A stretch of 64,000 nt of DNA from Acholoe squamosa (lineage: Eukaryota > Annelida > Polychaeta > Phyllodocida > Polynoidae): the NCBI GenBank assembly GCA_949317995.1, contig OX439040.1, positions 24,857,830 through 24,921,829 on the forward strand, read 5' to 3'. Numbering within the stretch: position 1 is the stretch's first letter; each line of letters starts with the position of its first letter. Both the position numbers and the translations under genes were made by a program. The notes beneath the pieces were generated by a model. That model did no database searches and was not told the origin of the DNA. It saw nothing but the letters and a program-made list of their open reading frames with translations. Positions 26,905 to 36,674 of the stretch are shown in pieces.

Positions 26905-27782
26905 GTGTTTTGGCCGTCAGTGGGTACCCCTTCTGAAACATCCTGCAATGGTACTATAGGGAGCAGGTCCAACGCAACATAGATGCCGGCCCAATTAAAT
27001 TATCCTTGGGTTCTAAAAGCTTTGGTGCATGGCCTCCTTGTTAACCCCGAGAGTGAATATACTTTGAGTTGTTAAGCAGTTTGGGGAAGTTAGCCATAGT
27101 TTTGCTGGTGCGGCCTGCCTCCAGTTAAACCTAGTGCTTGGGCATTTAGTTCTCAGCCCTTACAACAGGATGTGTTATAACCACGGGTATAGCTCTATTA
27201 TCTACCACTAGGTGGACTTAGTGAGCTGCAATTATCTCGCTCCAAACACTGTATTAACGGCGGTTTATCTGACTAGATAGTGCTGCAAACCCAACCGGGC
27301 TATCTAGTATCTGTAGATTTAGGTTCATCATTTAGACACAAAGTGTCCTTCCATGGTGCACTGGCCCAGCTTTTCCATATACCTCATTCAAACAATGATA
27401 GTGTCCCCATTCTTTGCAGGTACCTGTATTTGAGCATTTTAAAATTCAGCTTCATTGGTTTATGAATACTGCATCAAGGTTCAATATTCCCTCTTGACAT
27501 GATCCACAAGTCACCACCACTGCATTCAGGGGTGTCAGAAGTAACTGGACTTGGGCGGGGGGCAAAGCACCTCAATAATGCATAATTTGGAGGTTTTCAC
27601 CTTTAGCATCACACTGGGAATCCTTTAGAAAATCTAAATAATTGTGTCCTGCTTGTAAGGTCAATTTGTGAATAAATGGTTGAGGTTTTGATATCCGCTC
27701 ACACTGCTTTCCAAACTTGGGGTTGGCAACAAAACACATTCCGATTGGGGGCTGGGAGCATGGCAACGCACTGTGGGTTGCT
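26104..27782. other. Non-coding stretch containing a TA tract
   Basis: Apart from the TA microsatellite at 26834-26902, no gene or repeat is recognised. Confidence 0.4.
26834..26902. repeat. (TA)n microsatellite
   Basis: An uninterrupted TA dinucleotide tract of about 69 nt. Confidence 0.98.
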
Positions 27783-28147
27783 GGGTTGATACACCCAATA
27801 GGGTCAGCATGATACATGATTGCAGACATCAATGTTGGGTTGATCAACCCTATAGGGTCAGCATGATACATGATTGCAGACATCAATGTTGGGTTGATCA
27901 ACCCTATAGGGTCAGCATGATACATGATTGCAGAAATCAATGTTGGTTTGATCAACCCTATAGGGTCAGCATGATACATGATTGCAGAAATCAATGTTGG
28001 TTTGATCAACCCTATAGGGTCAGCATGATACATGATTGCAGAAATCAATGTTGGTTTGATCAACCCTATAGGGTCAGCATGATACATGATTGCAGAAATC
28101 AATGTTGGTTTGATCAACCCTATAGGGTCAGCATGATACATGATCGT
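27783..28147. repeat. 54-bp minisatellite, ~6.7 copies
   Basis: The unit is 54 nt and begins GGTTGATCAACCCTATAGGG. Unit starts are at 27783, 27837, 27891, 27945, 27999, 28053 and 28107. The first copy has a diverged start. The first two copies share a GCAGACATC variant, and the later ones GCAGAAATC. GGTTG starts the first three copies and GTTTG the rest. Since 54 is a multiple of three, the array is open in frames on both strands; the 205-codon minus frame (27572-28189) with an 18-residue repeat arises this way. Confidence 0.95.
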
Positions 28148-28272
28148 AGAATTTACGGCTGCTGTGCATCCTTTCATGAAACCAAGCATATTCTTGGTTT
28201 CTAGTCTATAGAATAAAGTGATAGGAGATGAGGTTCGAGAGTGACAGGGTTGTTTTCTTGCTGTTCATATAT

Positions 28273-28329
28273 AGATGCACAGCTCCTCTAATAGGTCTGC
28301 TCTGTAATTATTGGGTAGCTGTGCATCTT
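28273..28329. repeat. Short inverted repeat AGATGCACAGCT
   Basis: A 12-nt perfect arm, AGATGCACAGCT, recurs inverted about 44 nt later. It could be the remnant of a small MITE; little else can be said. Confidence 0.5.
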
Positions 28330-28403
28330 TAAACCATTAATGCATGGCAGCGCTTTCTTCTGTTATAACAGGAATAAGGTCACTCAGAAGTTGAAGGGGT
28401 ATG

Positions 28404-28465
28404 CATCTATATTTCCATATAAAGACCTCGGGCTTCACCCTCGGTCTTTATTTGGGAATAGATAC
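28404..28465. repeat. Hairpin repeat around AAAGACCTCGGG
   Basis: The left arm ends in ATAAAGACC and the right arm begins GGTCTTTAT. The dyad extends for about 24 nt with a CTCGGGCTTCACCCTC centre. Its design resembles the hairpin at 147-269. Confidence 0.7.
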
Positions 28466-29271
28466 ACACTCTTTCCACTTCCTTGTAAAGGAACAAAGTA
28501 TACAATAACCTGTGTGAGGAGAATTCTATTGACTTAGCTCGAGTCTCTCAGATACACATGTGTTATGTGATTTACTAAAAAAGAACGATGGTGCGGGTTG
28601 TACGTCATTTCAAATGTCAGTTAAATGTCTTATTAGTATGGTGTGGAATCAATTTGACTTAAGTTGTCCCGGTTATCTTATACATCATTCCATTTGCAAT
28701 TGCTGTGGAATGAAATAATTTCCGTGCGCCCTCATTTCATACAAAATAGGGGAACGTATTTCTAAGGCAGTAGTGTAGATTGGATGTGGATAAACAAAAG
28801 AAATGAATTAGGAAAATCAGCTTTGAGGTTTTAGCCCTTTCAAAAGAGCATGGTGTCGCAATGCAGTTTCAGTGATAATCCTGCAGATAATTTCTCTCCA
28901 ACGCTGTGTCGATGCAATATGTCGTTGTTAGTCTTTGAGGACAGATTGTTACGTGACAATTTGAGCGATTGCCAATATGATAACTAACCTTATTTTGGTC
29001 TATGGTATGATACATTTTCACCAAACTGCATTGATGCAGCCTGTGCAGGATTAATTACAAGTGGCTCCATTCCAATTTCCATTATACATGTATACTAGCT
29101 TTAAGGTTTTTGTTGTTTTGTTGTTGTTTGGTTTATTGGCAAAACAATCTCAAAGACAAATGAATAGTTCCATTTGCGCCAGGTAATGTACAATATGCTA
29201 AGGATATGTACAAAAATTGGCATTTTGAAATGTCAAAGAAGATTAGTTATAGGCTACCCGTGCACGTATAT
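28466..29271. other. Presumed intron sequence upstream of the 29638 exon
   Basis: No exon or repeat is recognised. If the gene at 29638 continues upstream, this is intron. Confidence 0.4.
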
Positions 29272-29658
29272 ATGAGATAATAGCACGGGTGTACCTTATT
29301 TACAAAGATCTATATCTCCCCATTTTGTTATTCCTTACAGGTGGGTTAGTGGGGATATCATGGTGTACCTTTTTAACTGTAATCTATATCTCCCCATTTT
29401 GTTATCCCTTACAGGTGATATAGTGGGGATAGCATAATTCACCCTTTTAACTCTAATCTATATCTCCCCTTTTTGTAACCCTTTGCATACATGTGATCGT
29501 GGGGACAGCTTGGTGTACCTTTAAAACTGTTATCTAACCCTCCTCTTTCTGTTACCCATTACAGGTGAGATAGTGCGGATATATAGCATGGTGTATACCT
29601 TTTAATCTATATCTCCCCTTTCTATTACTCCTTACAGGTGAAATAGTGGGGATAGCGC
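29272..29658 (+). repeat. ~74-bp tandem repeat of an intron-exon boundary
   Basis: About 5.3 copies of a unit with a TATATCTCCCC pyrimidine tract, a CCTTACAG acceptor and the first ~21 nt of the following exon (GTGATATAGTGGGGATAGC type). The AG positions are 29340, 29414, a decayed one near 29492, 29564 and 29637, so the spacings are about 74, 78, 72 and 73 nt. Only the last copy runs into the long open exon. The unit is not a multiple of three, and each upstream acceptor would lead into an in-frame stop before the exon body. Confidence 0.85.
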
Positions 29659-29827
29659 TGGGTGCGGCGTGTGCCTTCTTCCTGCTGGGAGCCCTGCTGT
29701 ACCTGGCCTTCCGCCTGGTGCGGAGAAGGAGGAAGGACCAGGAGGAATATGAGAAGATCCTGCCTTCGTCCCAGGGTATCTCACCTGCCTCCTCAGAACC
29801 CAAGTCTGTCTACGTCCCTAACCTCAG
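29638..29827 (+). CDS. Exon of a single-pass membrane protein (transmembrane helix and tail)
   Basis: A 190-nt exon bounded by CTTACAG before 29638 and AG|GTAGGT at 29828. It starts with the last two bases of a split codon, then reads 62 codons and ends after two bases of the next. The peptide starts G/S-E-I-V-G. It then has a ~23-residue hydrophobic helix rich in Ala, Leu, Phe and Gly, then RLVRRRRK as a stop-transfer signal. A polar tail follows with tyrosines in EEYEKIL (a YxxI-type sorting or signalling motif) and SVYVPNL. The exon is much richer in GC than its surroundings and has no internal stop. Orientation is inferred as extracellular part upstream and short tail in the cytoplasm. 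No ectodomain is visible in the window, so the family stays unknown: an adhesion or receptor-type protein is possible. Confidence 0.75.
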
Positions 29828-32438
29828 GTAGGTGCACTTTGATGTTGGAAATGAGAGTAGAGACATCAATAAAGTTGGGTACATGTAGGGTAATTGTTTA
29901 GAATTCCTTTTTGACTGCATGCAGTATTTGTGTGGCATATTCATTGGTATATTTAAGGCATCGCTTCAGGCTAGTGCCCCAACTATGGGGGCCAAGAGAT
30001 TACTGAGGGGTGTCATGATGCGCCAATGCAGCAGCGGCAGATTGCTCATCACTTCATCACTCTAGCTTATTGATATCTCTGAATAAATACTGGAGGAAGG
30101 TATTTTACAGCCCACACTTATGTAGTTTTGCCAAAGTTCTTTGTCTTAGCGTGGTATGGTCGACCAATCAAATGGGTTGGTGAAGTCATGATTGGATACA
30201 CCTCCAATGCCCGGTGATGGCGAATGAATATTTATCCTTAGGTCAATAAGTCCTTAAATGGTGTTGTATAAAGAAAAAGGAAATAAAGAAAAAAGATACA
30301 CATTTAGAAGAGGAGATTGTTTACATCATATTTATGTTTCCACGTCTGCATATGTTCTTGCTGTGAACTTGCACTTGCTCTACCAAAACACTTGCTTCAG
30401 AGATGCGTGGCATGGTACCCAATTAAATGTCAGTCACATGGAGTATCATCTATACCCAACACGTTATTGCTATGATATTAAATTCAGGCACAAGTGCAAA
30501 ATGCGTGAGTCATTATGATTAGGAGCCTATGGTACCAGCCCACATCTGAGAGCTGTTTCACAAGGAGACTGAAATTAAGATCGATCTTTGGGCCATATGA
30601 GTGACCATTTAAGATCAGTCATTTGGGAATGACTACGAGTGTTTCAGAACAAGCTCTTACTCATATTGGGACATAAGACAGGTCCTTTAGAAACAGCTGT
30701 CAACTAGACATAGGGGCAGTAATCAAGATTTGTTGTAAGGTCACTCATAGGCCAATCATCTAGCTTGTAAGATCAATCACCCAGTTCGGAATATGTCTTT
30801 ACCTTGTAATTTCATGATAGCAAAGGGGTATTATAGAAGGGTATTTCATTGTTATATATGCCTGACATCATACATTAAAAGGATTTGTGGAAGTCCACTT
30901 ATTGATATGATTTTTCACATTTATGTGTACCCTTAACTTTCCACATAAATCAGCTACTTTATGTTGGTCATATGTCAGTCTTACACTGGCCCTTCACTCA
31001 TAAGTTTCACTCAGCATTTCCTTTCGAAACACTTCTACTGGTAGCAATAGGCCAATGATTGGTCTTAGGATGACCATATGAGTGACATTGCTCCTTTACC
31101 AATTTCACTTGTACATAGTGCTTGTGAAACAGGTCTCTGACCCCATATGACTGAGAACGTTGACTAAACGTTGAAAATGACACTAATAAACCACCTTTCA
31201 CATTGAATCAACGTTCTGTGCCAAAAGGGCATCATGTTTTTGTATTGCTATTTAGATAATGGTTTAAATGAAACATGCACTTTTTTTACTTGCCAAAAGA
31301 AAACAAGGAAATAATTCACTTCTGTGAATTATTTCAGAGAGAAAGTTAGGGTCAACGCATGGTCAAATTCGTTTTCACTGTATTGCCAAATACCCACTGA
31401 CTTGAATGGATAAAGAACATATTGAATGCACAGTATATATACATCTACCCTTCTTATATCTCAATTAATACCGGTAAATTCAACTGATAATGCTAAATGG
31501 ATTATTTAGATGACACGAGTACACTTTGAGATTTTATACCTAAGGCCGTTCTGACTGTGTGAGTTGATAAGAAAATCTACTGGGAAAATCTTTGGAAATA
31601 GATGTAAACGTGCACGTCTTACATTTTGGTTCATTTAGTGAGATGAATAAGATCGGAGTAAGCTTAGAGAAATACAGAATATATCAATCAGTGGTTACGT
31701 TTTTGCCAATTGTGAAAAAAAATCTATAATAATGCGCTGGGAAAATGTTAGAATGTTGCCACCGAGTATCTATAGGTAGCACTATTATTAGAGGTTTCTC
31801 CTGACCTCTCTTGTGGCGGAGGTGGCAGTTGATAATTTGCAATACATGAGGCTTAATTGCTATAATAATACATGGAAGTGAGAGGTGTTCAAGAAAAGAC
31901 CTTTAATATAAGAGGTGTGCTATTTCATTGTAAGATATTAGATCCCCGTGAGACTTTGAATCAGAACTTTAAGGCTCATAATACATTAAATTCATGTATT
32001 TTATGTACATGATACACCAATGCAGCACTTGCAACTAATTGAGCTAACCTGTGTTACTGGGTCATTCTGAACACTGCGGAAGTGTATCAGCCCCACACGG
32101 TTGTACTGAGCAGATGTGTATTCCTTCTTCAGAACGACACGCCTGATTAACCATACATAAGGTGGTTATCAAAGGGTTAAACATGTCATAACGTGCCCTT
32201 GCCTTTAACACATTACCATGTGTAAATTGCTTTAAAGCGCTTTTTAAAGTCTAAAGAATAATCATTTTTTAAAGAAGTGTCTTACTTTTCTCCAGTCAGT
32301 TTCCGTTATTTGTTATTGTATGTTATGTAGATTATTTTATTATTGTCATCCTATTTTATTAACACGTTATATTCAGTTCATTTTGCTAAGTTTGTTATTC
32401 AAATTTTCCCCTTTCTTTTACCTTTGTTCGTTTTCAAG
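29828..32438 (+). other. Intron between the transmembrane exon and the last exon
   Basis: It begins GTAGGT and ends TTTTCAAG after a long pyrimidine-rich tract (from about 32405). It is about 2.6 kb and contains the TIR element at 30547-31138. No other exon is seen, although an extra phase-neutral exon cannot be excluded. Confidence 0.6.
30547..31138. mobile_element. TIR element with CTGTTTCACAAG ends
   Basis: Left end AGCTGTTTCACAAGGAGACTG; right end, near 31120-31138, is an imperfect inverted partner (CTTGTGAAACAGGT). Internal CCATATGAGTGAC and ATGATTGG blocks also face each other. It is non-coding and lies inside the intron. Confidence 0.6.
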
Positions 32439-32493
32439 ATCGGAGCTGACCGGAACTACTAACCAGTCGTATAATGCGGCTGATCCTAAGTAA
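32439..32493 (+). CDS. Last exon of the membrane protein, C-terminal 17 residues and stop
   Basis: It is preceded by a polypyrimidine tract and TTTTCAAG. The first base completes the split codon left by the 29638-29827 exon (AG + A, Arg). It then reads S-E-L-T-G-T-T-N-Q-S-Y-N-A-A-D-P-K and stops at TAA, 32491-32493. The exact phase match, the acceptor and the higher GC support it. The C-terminus is polar and has a further tyrosine (QSYNAAD); it does not end in an obvious PDZ-binding motif. It is short, so an accidental match cannot be ruled out without transcripts. Confidence 0.62.
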
Positions 32494-33045
32494 AGCATGG
32501 AATGAACATACAATGACTCAGTAGTACAACATATTGCATATAAATAGTGTTTCCCTGAGAATTTCGAGGCTAAATGAAAAAAGGTGTGTTTCACGTTACT
32601 GTACCTTATACTGATCAGACCCTGGTAATTATTTTCCAATTCTTAAGAGAATTACTGATATGTTCATCTATTCACTCACTAAGAGCTGGAAGCTGCTATC
32701 TGGGCCCAGAGTAAAAAAAGAAAAAAATATTATAAAAACAATCTGACCTATCTACATCATGTAACCTGAAACACCTTTATTTCCTCTCGACCTCCTGCCT
32801 AATTTCCCACTGAGCTCTTTATAAGGAAGATGTGCATAAATGTTTAGAGACTACAGGTAATTCACACCAGCTCCTGGTGAAAACGACTCCTAGAGCAGAA
32901 CCTTTCACCTACATAAGCTATAGTTGTTATGTACTATTGTAGCCTTTGCATTTGTACACTTGCTAGTCAGTCCATTCTTTACCTAGTACTTCGTTTGGTC
33001 GTATTGGACGCCAAAGATAAAATAAAACTATGACACCAAAGGAAA
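32494..33045 (+). other. Probable 3' untranslated region
   Basis: It follows the TAA at 32491 and runs to the first convincing polyadenylation signal. No competing AATAAA was noticed between the stop codon and 33021. Confidence 0.45.
33021..33026 (+). promoter_or_regulatory. Polyadenylation signal AATAAA
   Basis: A canonical hexamer about 530 nt after the stop codon, with a GTTGTTTG GT-rich element some 20-25 nt downstream. This is the likely 3' end of the membrane-protein transcript. Confidence 0.5.
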
Positions 33046-33604
33046 ATGTTGTTTGAGATTTGCATCACTGCATCATGTTATTGTTTAAAGTGTAGAGACA
33101 TTTTGATGTTTCGTAAGCAGTGAATAGCCATAGGAGTGAAAGTATGATAGTAACATGTTTGTAGCTTGTGGTTTGTGGCAACCACTTTCATCCTCGGAGT
33201 AGAAAAAAGAGGGGACGTCTCTGATAGTCAACGGTTGCCATGTCTATATAGTGGAGCATCACCATGCCATTAAAACATGTAATGCCATGGTAGGACTTGA
33301 CAGGATATATGTTATGTCCCGTGATAGTAGATTTAGCACTGAAACAGTTAACGGTTTTGAATTATTTTCTCATAGTGCTAACCAATGGAAATTGTAGTTA
33401 TTGGCTCCAGTCTTTGGGATGCTTTATGGTTATAGGTCCTGCTTCAGAGGGTAACTCTACAAGACACCACAATCGCACACATTCCTTACGATTTGAAAAC
33501 CAACAAACTTTCTACGTGGTTGTAGGCCGATACCCTGTATGTCAAACCCTCATCTAATCAGTATAATAAGTATGGTCAAACAGTCGTATCACTGAAAACA
33601 CTAA

Positions 33605-34229
33605 GAGCCAAATCCCACTATGTGAAAATGAGCTTAAAATCTTTGTGATTTAGGTATCATGGCTCCTTAGTCGATATTGGAGGGGTAATATCATCCAAGC
33701 ACTGCCTATAATGGCTAAGGAGCCTTGCCAAAGTCTTGTTATTTATGGAGTGCACCACATCAAATTTTGATATTTTTATCAGAACAGGCCAGATATCTCT
33801 GTGATATACTGGAAATTCCTGTTGTTGAGAGGAAAACAAGACTTCCTTCTAAATCCCAAGAGTTGAGCCATTGATAAATCAGGACACAAGTTCTACACAC
33901 AGCTGTTATAAGAAGATTCTGCTTGTTATTTACACATTTAAAGCCACTACTTTTGCATTGGAAACTACTGGAAGTTAGAGGATTTAGTCAGAGACAACTG
34001 TGATATCAATATCAAATACTCTATCTCTGTGAATTAAACTAACAGTTTATCATTACAAAATGAAATTCACAGACCTTCCCTGTCCAATATTGGCTAACAG
34101 TGGGATTTGGTGAAGTTAGATATGGGGTGGGAACCCTTGTGATTTAGGATATTGGCAAGAGGCCAAGACTGCCGATATCCAAAATCATAAACATTTTAGG
34201 CCGATCTTTCGCATAGTGGGATTCGGCCT
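33605..34229. mobile_element. TIR element of the GGTCAAATCCCAC family (diverged, ~625 bp)
   Basis: The left end GAGCCAAATCCCACTATGTG and the right end (CGCATAGTGGGATTCGGCC) are inverted. A GTGATTTAGG(T)ATC block lies inside each end. It is non-coding. Members of the same family lie at 34311, 48219 and 48977. Confidence 0.7.
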
Positions 34230-34310
34230 TAAGGTTGGAAAATAGTAGCAAAATTTATTTGACCCCCCTCACCCGAAGGGCCAAAAATCGCGTGCGAATG
34301 TGCCCTTTTT

Positions 34311-34700
34311 AACCTATAAGGTTGAATCCTACATGGCGAAAAATGCCTCAAATATTTCTGCGATTTCGTCAGATGCATTTTATGGGCTTCCTGGTGCCCT
34401 AAATCGCAAGGAGTGCTAGTTACATTGTGTAATATCATAATACCAATGCAGACTCTGCTAAGGTTTTATATCCTTGCGATTTTAGGATATCAAACATGTT
34501 AGACACAGATATACCCATTAAGCAGGCCAACATATTGCATATGCTTTACAATAAAACATAACAGTGTCCTTGTGTTCTATGTACCCTACTGTAGTTATCT
34601 CCCTTGCAAATTTGGGGTGGATCCCAAAATCGCAACAGATTCAAAATCACAGAGATATTTGAGGCATTTTTTCGCCAAGTGGGATTCGACCTATAGTAAC
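34311..34700. mobile_element. TIR element of the GGTCAAATCCCAC family (~390 bp)
   Basis: The ends are inverted over ~55 nt. They contain ATCCTACATGGCGAAAAATG at left and a near-exact partner at right, followed by a TGCCTCAAATAT-TCTGCGATTT block. The centre is unique and has no gene. It lies almost back to back with the preceding family member. Confidence 0.8.
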
Positions 34701-35201
34701 GTGCAGGCTTTTTTGCTGAAATCAGGTGAAATTATTTTGACCTGCTGGTCAAGGGGTCGAAAAAATTCTCAACTTTGAGAAGGATCGCGCTCGACAGTAC
34801 TCACAATACTCTTGCTGATGAACAAAGTGTTAAAGTAACATTGAAAGATAAACATTTAGACCCTGGTTGCATAGGATCCAATATCTATCATTCGTCCCAG
34901 GATGAAAACAGTAAAAATGGTAGGAAAGTAATGAAGCCGAAGTCTGCACTCCATTACCTATTGATAGCCACAATTACTATATTCGGTGATTGCCTAGTTG
35001 CTTACCAATGAATTATTGCAAATATAAGGCATATGAAGGTATATTACCCTTGGGTACACCTGCCTCATCCAGGGCAGCCAGGTGCTCATTTGTAACGTTT
35101 CTAATCTAAAATCACGTTTTTTCCCCGAGACTAAATGCACTAATTAACTAGGACTTTGTATAAACAGCACATGTATGTATATATAACACACGAGTGCTGC
35201 G
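34701..35201. other. Short non-coding gap
   Basis: No gene or clear repeat is recognised; an ORF of 78 codons at 34775 has no motif. Confidence 0.35.
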
Positions 35202-35498
35202 ATCCGGACGGGAAGCGATATACGAACAAGGAAAAGGTGGTCACAGGACAGCACGAGAGAAAGGTGGTCACAGGACAGCACGAGGGAAGGGTGGTTTCAG
35301 GACAGCATGGGGAAAAGGTGGTCACAGGACAGCATGCGGGGAGGGTGGTCACAGGACAGCATGAGGGGAGGGTGGTCACAGGACTGCATGAGGGGAGGGT
35401 GGTTACAGGACTGCATGAGGGGAGGGTGGTTACAGGACAGCATGAGGGAAGGGTGGTTACAGGACAGTAACATTAGAGGGTGGTCACAGGACAACGCT

Positions 35499-35723
35499 AC
35501 CCAGCAAATTGTCGTCATCTGTCGCCATGATTGGTCATCAATGGTGACTCCTTTTTGAGTGATAACTCATTCCGTCATCTTTCGCCACTGTGTGTTAGAC
35601 TCACGTGGCATAGCAATTGCTATTCCTGGTGATCTTGTGCTATAACGACGTCGTGTTCCATCTAGTGACATGTGTGAGCCACTTCACACAGGTTGTTGAG
35701 AACTCACGACAATTTGCTGGGTA
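35499..35723. mobile_element. MITE nested in the fold-back element
   Basis: The ends TACCCAGCAAATTGTCGT and ACGACAATTTGCTGGGTA are inverted. It interrupts the 27-bp satellite, whose units resume just after it. Another GCTGGGTAG end lies near 36043-36051 and may belong to a second, incomplete insertion. Confidence 0.75.
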
Positions 35724-36331
35724 TAGTGAGGGTGGTTACAGGACAGACTGAGGAAGGGTGGTTACAGACACACAAAGGAGGGTGGTTAAAGGACACAAAG
35801 GGAGGGGTGGGTACAGGACACACAATGAGGGGGGGGGTCTCATGCACTCAAAACCTTCCCCTTGAATGGATTTTTTACCAACGTTTTTCAAGTGTTTTTG
35901 AAACATAGAACAACATATTTCTGACATCTAGGTATCTAAAACGTGACTAAACCTTAACGTTTTGACCTCCACATACCAAGCAAATCTATGTAGTGGGCTA
36001 CGTAGATATACCAGTGTGCAATATCTATGAATGTGTGTTTGCTGGGTAGTCCCGGGACCTTCCCTTCCTTGTGTCCTGTGACCTCCCATTCCTTGTGTTG
36101 TCCTGTGACCACCCCTACCACAGTTGTCCTGTGACCACCCATTTTCCTTGCAGTCCTGTGACCAGCCTTTCCCTGTGCAGTCCTGTGACCAGCCTTTCCT
36201 CACCTTGTCCTGTGACCACCCTTTCCTCACATTGTCCTGTAACCACCCCTGCCTCATGTTGTCCTGTAACCACCCCTGCCTCATGTTGTCCTGTGACCAC
36301 CCCTGCCTCATGTTGTCCTGTGATGTCTTTT

Positions 36332-36366
36332 TCCTCGTGCATATAGTGGCACTATATGCACGAGGA
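36332..36366. repeat. Short perfect hairpin
   Basis: CCTCGTGCATATAGT faces its exact reverse complement across a 3-5 nt loop. It lies at the outer edge of the right arm of the fold-back element and has no counterpart in the left arm. Confidence 0.8.
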
Positions 36367-36674
36367 GCTCGTTCGTATATCAGTGGCCATCCGGACGGGC
36401 CTGCTCAAGGTGGATGGAAACATTTCACAAAGAATCTAGACATAAAGTACAAGGCTTTTTAACTTTTCCTCGAGAAAATAAGTCTTAAGCAATTGCAATT
36501 TCTTTTTGTTTCAGCATAACATATAACATGATTTTTAGTTATTACAATATGGGCTCTTATGAACAGACAGGCACCAGTATTTACGTAGGTTTGCACCAGA
36601 AATTAACATCCATGTCCAATGAAACAATCATTTTGTAACTAAGATTCATTGAGCCTTATATTGTGGCGAGCCAA

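Larger units (their letters stand above)
35202..36392. mobile_element. Fold-back element with 27-bp satellite arms
   Basis: The left arm (about 35228-35490) is a tandem array of a 27-nt unit read as GTGGTCACAGGACAGCATGA plus a GGGGAGG tail. The right arm (36047-36325) is the same array reversed (TGTCCTGTGACCACCC). Outside the arrays, GATATACGAAC at left pairs with GTTCGTATATC at right, and a CCGGA block lies beyond each. A few satellite units (35725-35830) follow the MITE at 35499-35723. Satellite-armed fold-back elements are known in sea urchins (the TU family); relation to them is inference. The open frames here are satellite artefacts. Confidence 0.8.

Noticed and set aside
27783-28147. 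Possible CRISPR array
   Set aside because: The whole 54-nt unit repeats without variable spacers, and the DNA is eukaryotic.
27572-28189. 205-codon minus-strand frame with an 18-residue repeat
   Set aside because: The length comes from a 54-bp minisatellite, a multiple of three; the complementary strand is open too, and there is no start or splice context.
33175-33240. GGCAACCAC and GGTTGCCATG as an RFX-type pair
   Set aside because: The half-sites are ~50 nt apart and not joined in a dyad as at 58716.
35140-36462. Several 60-127 codon frames on both strands with Cys-Pro-Val-Thr-Thr or His-Glu-Gly-Arg repeats
   Set aside because: They come from the 27-bp satellite arms; all phases stay open because 27 is a multiple of three.
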